The notes under the pieces were generated by a model, which saw nothing but the letters and a program-made list of their open reading frames with translations, searched no databases and was not told the DNA's origin. The translations under genes were made by a program, and so were the position numbers. A stretch of DNA of 64,000 nt from NCBI GenBank assembly GCA_023525975.1, contig CM042035.1, positions 33,447,001-33,511,000 on the forward strand. Reading direction: 5' to 3'. Positions 60,219 through 64,000 of the stretch are shown here, piece after piece; positions within the stretch are counted from its first letter, which is position 1; every line of letters starts with the position of its first letter. Source of the stretch: Smallanthus sonchifolius (lineage: Eukaryota > Streptophyta > Magnoliopsida > Asterales > Asteraceae).

Positions 60219-60405
60219 TAAGCGAACTAATAAGTTGACCCCAGCGAACTTGTTAAGTTCGCTTGCTGATTAAGTTCGCCTGCTGATTAAGTTCGCTTAC
60301 TTTGCACCAAGCGAACTTATTAAGTTCGCTTAATATTCACCAAGCGAACTTATTAAGTTCGCTTCACTAAGTTCGCCTGCAACAGAATTGCTAAGTTCGC
60401 CTACA
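60219..60405 (-). repeat. palindrome cluster in the gag leader of element D
   Basis: Full units near 60244-60262, 60309-60328 and 60342-60361 (GCGAACTTATTAAGTTCGC), with half-sites between them. It ends about 165 bp before the gag start. Confidence 0.9.
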
Positions 60406-60687
60406 TCAGCTGTTTAACCAAACACGAACCAAAAATTCCGAAAATCATGATTTCATGCTGAATTGATGGAATTTGATTAAATTGAACCGTAGGAATGTGT
60501 AGAAACTGATTAGGAACAATCCTATCGGATCAATTTCTTCATACCAATCCAAAATCAATCCAAATTGATCAAAAAAGATTCCATTTTTATCAAGAACATG
60601 AAAAAGATGAAAAAGCTTCAAAATCTCAGATTTTTGATGTTGATTAGACACGAAAACACCACGAATCTTTTGCTAATCAAGAGCAAT

Positions 60688-60700
60688 AGCTCTGATACCA
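60688..60700 (-). other. primer-binding site of element D
   Basis: Minus strand TGGTATCAGAGCT, two bases from the LTR. Confidence 0.95.
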
Positions 60701-60702
60701 CT

Positions 60703-61151
60703 TGTAGGTCCCTAATTCGGTGCGTGACGGATCTCTAGACTCGCGGTACGACACGGTGATAACGTGCGGAATCCATGATCAACGTGCTCGTGTATCTCAA
60801 TCAACAACAAGGGTGTAAATAAACGCTTTGTATTCCACCAAGATATCAGGTTACAAGAATTCACAAAATTTATCTCATCTCTAATCTGTCTTGTATCTCT
60901 GTTTCTGTTGAAATATCCTATTTATAGACAACAGTTCTGCACCAGGCGAACTTAACAAGTTCGCTTCATTGTGCTTAGGCGAACTTAATAAGTTCGCCTC
61001 TGATAGACTTAAGCGAACTTATTAAGTTCGCCTCTGATAGCCCAGGCGAACTTATTAAGTTCTCCTCTGATAGGCTAGGCGAACTTATTAAGTTCGCCTC
61101 TGGCAGAACTTACACAGAATTTTATCAACAGTTACAAAACATGTCCTAACA
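60703..61151 (-). repeat. 5' LTR of element D with palindrome array
   Basis: 449 bp. Five palindromes (60943-61102) with CTCTGATAG-type spacers. Sense TATA CTATAAATAGG at 60917-60927, about 15 bp from the array. The first half of the LTR's sense end (GACCTACA side) is shared with C; the promoter part is not. Confidence 0.92.
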
Positions 61152-62552
61152 TGAAGGTGGTGTAAGAATGTGTATATGTTGAGGAGATGTTGGTTGTGTA
61201 GGGATGGGTGCTTATTGTGGAGATGGAGGTGGTGTAGGAATGGGTGCTTGTTGTGGTGATGGTGGAGGTGTGGGTAATGGTGTGTCGGTGCTTGAATAAG
61301 AAGAAGATGACAAGTCTTCAAGTCCTGTCTTAATATTCTTGGTTCTTGGCTCCTCTAGTTCATAGTCTAAACCGGAATCAACTTGTCTTTTGGAGGAGGA
61401 TGCAGGAGGCTCAGTCCTTTCATCAGACTCAGACTTTTAATAATCAGAGCCATAGATTCCTACATCCAAAGTCCAACTAGACTCTGTAGCTTCTTCCTCA
61501 ACATAAACCAAAGGTTCAATTTGAACTTGTACTTCCTCCTCTTGAACATTAATTGCAGTATCAATGAAAGGAGCTTCAATAATGGGCTTAATGATTGGTT
61601 GTTCTTCTTGATCATGAGGAATCTCCATTTCAACTTCAACCTCAGCTTCAGCCTCAGCCTTAGCCTCAGCCTCAGCCTCTTGCTGGTTCCCTTCATCTTG
61701 TTCTATCTCCACTTCTTCCTCTTCAGATGATGACAATTCTTCTAGAACTAGTAGATCAAGGTCAACATCAGGTACAAATTCTTCTTCTTCGACAATTACA
61801 TGTCCAAATAATGGAATATCAGCAATGGCTATGTTTGTTCTTTTATTTGTACTCCTCATGTAACTGAGGGTCTTGACAGTCATGTGGTCAAACATAAAAA
61901 TGTGTCCACCTTGTTGACGCTCGGGATGAAAGTGGTTGATGATAATCTGCAGAAATCTTGGATATACAAGAAATTTTTCTTTGACAGCTCCTGTCAAGTT
62001 GTCTTTGATCTGCCTAAATATCAGCCCAGAGAAGTTATAATCTCTTCCTCTGATCAGACCTAAAACTGCAGATGCCACCATGGCATTGGCTGAATCAAAA
62101 CCACCCTTTCGAATAGACAAGCAGTAGATAAAGACATGCACAAAATATCTCCATTGTGCTAGAAGGGAGTTCTTAAAAATTTGGCCACTTTTGAATTCAT
62201 CTAGATGGCCCATTCTTCTAAACCACTCCTTTATGTAGAAATTTGGGAATTCAATTGGTGCTTGGGGATTATCATTAAGGTGTAATACTTGTCTAATAGT
62301 AGCTTCAGAAAATACAACTTCTTGGTCATGAACAGTAGCTCTGATGTGCTCCACATTTTCAATAGTTTCAATCTCTACTGATTCTTAGAATTGCCTTATG
62401 GTTGTTTAAAAAACTGGGATGTTGTGACTTATGTCAAAACTGATATTTGAGTTGGCTAGGAAGTTCATGACTGGAACAAACTCGGCACTCTTCGGATCAT
62501 TAGAATTTAGGAAAGCACAGACATTGTGCCTCTTGACAAAAAGAAGATCCAT
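61152..62552 (-). pseudogene. N-terminal part of the extra ORF of element F, four stops
   Basis: Starts at 62552 (MDLLFVKRHNVCAFLNS) and runs in one frame to the D insertion. It aligns with element 1's extra ORF: FVPVMNFLANSNISFDISHN against FQGIINFLNRSRLHVALSAD, then VEHIRATVHDQEVVFSEATI against VEPHVLRATVNNTEIAISEE, then QWRYFVHVFIYCLSIRK against EWRYFMHVIIQCISPRK. A Glu/Ala-rich acidic stretch and proline-rich PTPPPSPQ repeats follow. In-frame stops: TAA at 62406-62408 and 62385-62387, TAA at 61437-61439 and TAA at 61212-61214. The 62385 codon is TGA in the tandem copy and Trp in element 1, fitting serial G-to-A decay. It continues, inverted, at 53520-54787. Confidence 0.8.
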
Positions 62553-63152
62553 ATCTACAAACACACAAGATTAATCAAGTTTGACACTTAGAGAAATTTC
62601 AGAGAAGAACCTGATCGAAACTATTTAAACCAACACTTAGACAATTTATGAAACACACTCTATCGAAATTACCAGTTTCGATCGAAACAACACTTAGAAA
62701 TATTTCAGAAAATGGCTTTATCGAAACTACTAGTTTCGATCAACACTTAGGAAATTTCAGAAAAGAATGATCGAAACTAAGTAGTTTCAGGCAAGGAAAC
62801 TTCATGGGCATAATTTCGGTATTGAAATTATTAGTTTCGATTAAAAAACCTGTTAAAAATTTTAAAACTCAATTTAAAAGAGAAAACCCCCCTTGATCGA
62901 AACTATTAGTTTCGTTGCCCAAACCCTTGAATCGTACATAAACACACAAAATCAGTCACACATAATCAAAACAAGATATTTACAGATATTTATAACTATC
63001 AACCACACACGAACAAGGAAGAATGAAAGAAAAAGTAGCCTGTGATTGCCGAAACTTCATATTACCGATGATTCAAAGACAAATCTTCAAATGTGAACAT
63101 AAAGATGTAAGTTATCGACAATGGTAAGATTACAAACACGATAAAAGCCCTA
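62371..63152 (-). repeat. tandem duplication at the extra-ORF start, unit 1
   Basis: A 782-bp unit holding the first 60 codons of the extra ORF and its upstream palindrome region. It repeats at 63153. Confidence 0.95.
62608..62930 (-). repeat. palindromes, TCGAAACTA type, upstream of the element F extra ORF
   Basis: Units near 62664-62682 (one mismatch), 62720-62738 (TCGAAACTACTAGTTTCGA), 62770-62790, 62824-62842 and 62897-62915, with half-sites. The same type of palindrome is in this element's LTR (47524-47641). Repeated in unit 2 at about 63390-63715. Confidence 0.88.
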
Positions 63153-63953
63153 ATCTCTACTGATTCTCAGAATTGCCTTATGGTTGTTTAAAAAACTGGG
63201 ATGTTGTGACTTATGTCAAAACTGATATTTGAGTTGGCTAGGAAGTTCATGACTGGAACAAACTCGGCACTCTTCGGATCATTAGCATTTAGGAAAGCAC
63301 AGACATTGTGCCTCTTGACAAAAAGAAGATCCATATCTACAAACACACAAGATTAATCAAGTTTGACACTTAGAGAAATTTCAGAGAAGAACCTGATCGA
63401 AACTATTTAAACCAACACTTAGACAATTTATGAAACACACTCTATCGAAATTACCAGTTTCGATCGAAACAACACTTAGAAATATTTCAGAAAATGGCTT
63501 TATCGAAACTACTAGTTTCGATCGAAACAACAAGTTTCGATCAACACTTAGGAAATTTCAGAAAAGAATGATCGAAACTAAGTAGTTTCAGGCAAGGAAA
63601 CTTCATGGGCATAATTTCGGTATCGAAATTATTAGTTTCAATTAAAAAACCTGTTAAAAATTTTAAAACTCAATTTAAAAGAGAAAACCCCCCTTGATCG
63701 AAACTATTAGTTTCGTTGCCCAAACCCTTGAATCGTACATAAACACACAAAATCAGTCACGCATAATCAAAACAAGATATTTACAGATATTTATAACTAT
63801 CAAGCACACACGAACAAGGAAGAATGAAAGAAAAAGTAGCCTGTGATTGGCGAAACTTCATCTTACCGATGATTCAAAGACAAATCTTCAAATGTGAACA
63901 TAAAGATGTCAGTTATCGACAATGGTAAGATTACAAACACGATAAAAGCCCTA
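63153..63953 (-). repeat. tandem duplication, unit 2
   Basis: 801 bp: the same as unit 1 plus a 19-bp insertion at about 63512-63540 that adds one more palindrome (TCGAAACAACAAGTTTCGA). The extra-ORF start is at 63334. Confidence 0.95.
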
Positions 63954-64000
63954 ATCTCTACTGATTCTCAGAATTGCCTTATGGTTGTTTAAAAAACTGG
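63954..64000 (-). repeat. tandem duplication, unit 3 (cut by the window)
   Basis: The first 47 bp of a third unit, from ATCTCTACTGATTCTCAG to the window end. Confidence 0.9.

Larger units (their letters stand above)
55541..61151 (-). mobile_element. element D: gag-only Sirevirus derivative with intact gag
   Basis: Minus-strand order: LTR (60703-61151), primer site, leader with palindromes, gag, protease stub, non-coding tail with purine tracts, LTR (55541-55955, missing its last 11-15 bp). No other pol domains. Right flank TGAAG has no partner because the left end is fused to C2. It sits in the extra ORF of element F. Confidence 0.88.

Noticed and set aside
61383..61730. Plus-strand ORF with a Leu/Ser repeat
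   Set aside because: Antisense shadow of the Glu/Ala-rich acidic part of the extra ORF.

Overview
The window is plant nuclear DNA made almost entirely of nested LTR retrotransposons; I see no host gene. Every primer-binding site I can place reads TGGTATCAGAGC (initiator tRNA-Met type). The copia elements have Sirevirus-like gag/pol and a long extra ORF after pol, and the gypsy elements look like Tekay-type chromoviruses. The extra-ORF sequences resemble ones I remember from Asteraceae genomes, so a composite is my best guess, from memory only.

Layout. 1-2826: 3' end of a minus-strand Ty3/gypsy remnant (LTR, polypurine tract, broken integrase/chromodomain). 2888-5335: a long non-coding LTR-like repeat, 'family X'. 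4273-9870: a 2.8-kb tandem duplication joining part of X to Sirevirus intergenic DNA. 10116-11219: minus-strand copia RT/RNase H remnant ('element 0'). 11225-12258: LTR, polypurine tract and extra-ORF tail of a second copia element ('Y'). 12259-13672 plus 45894-47247: an inverted X copy, split by 'element 1'. 13678-45888: element 1, a minus-strand Sirevirus-type element with 5-bp duplication ATTAT, itself interrupted by gypsy element A (20149-29299, duplication TTAAG) and by non-autonomous element B (34020-43577, duplication TATTA). 47248-64000: a further minus-strand Sirevirus, F, carrying the gag-only derivatives C (47786-53519, plus), C2 (remnant at 54915-55540) and D (55541-61151, minus).

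How the parts relate. A and B have nearly identical LTRs (about 6 and 5 substitutions counted by eye), element 1 about 1% divergence, so the insertion order is X/F/0/Y, then element 1, then A and B. Element 1 carries gag, protease, integrase, RT, RNase H and a roughly 1,000-codon extra ORF, all broken by stops and frameshifts. C and D keep LTRs, leader, gag and tail but lack pol, so they would depend on a full Sirevirus for replication. B has 2,889-bp LTRs and one 198-codon ORF that ends in a predicted membrane anchor.

Most striking: the Sirevirus-type elements carry arrays of short near-perfect palindromes with a 9-1-9 design. They sit just upstream of the TATA box in the LTR, in the leader before gag, and in the gap before the extra ORF. 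The palindrome sequence is element-specific (GCGAACTTA/TAAGTTCGC; GCGCACTTA/TAAGTGCGC; TCGAAACTA/TAGTTTCGA), and both arms change together. The LTR of gypsy element A carries the TCGAAACTA form as well. All comparisons were made by eye.
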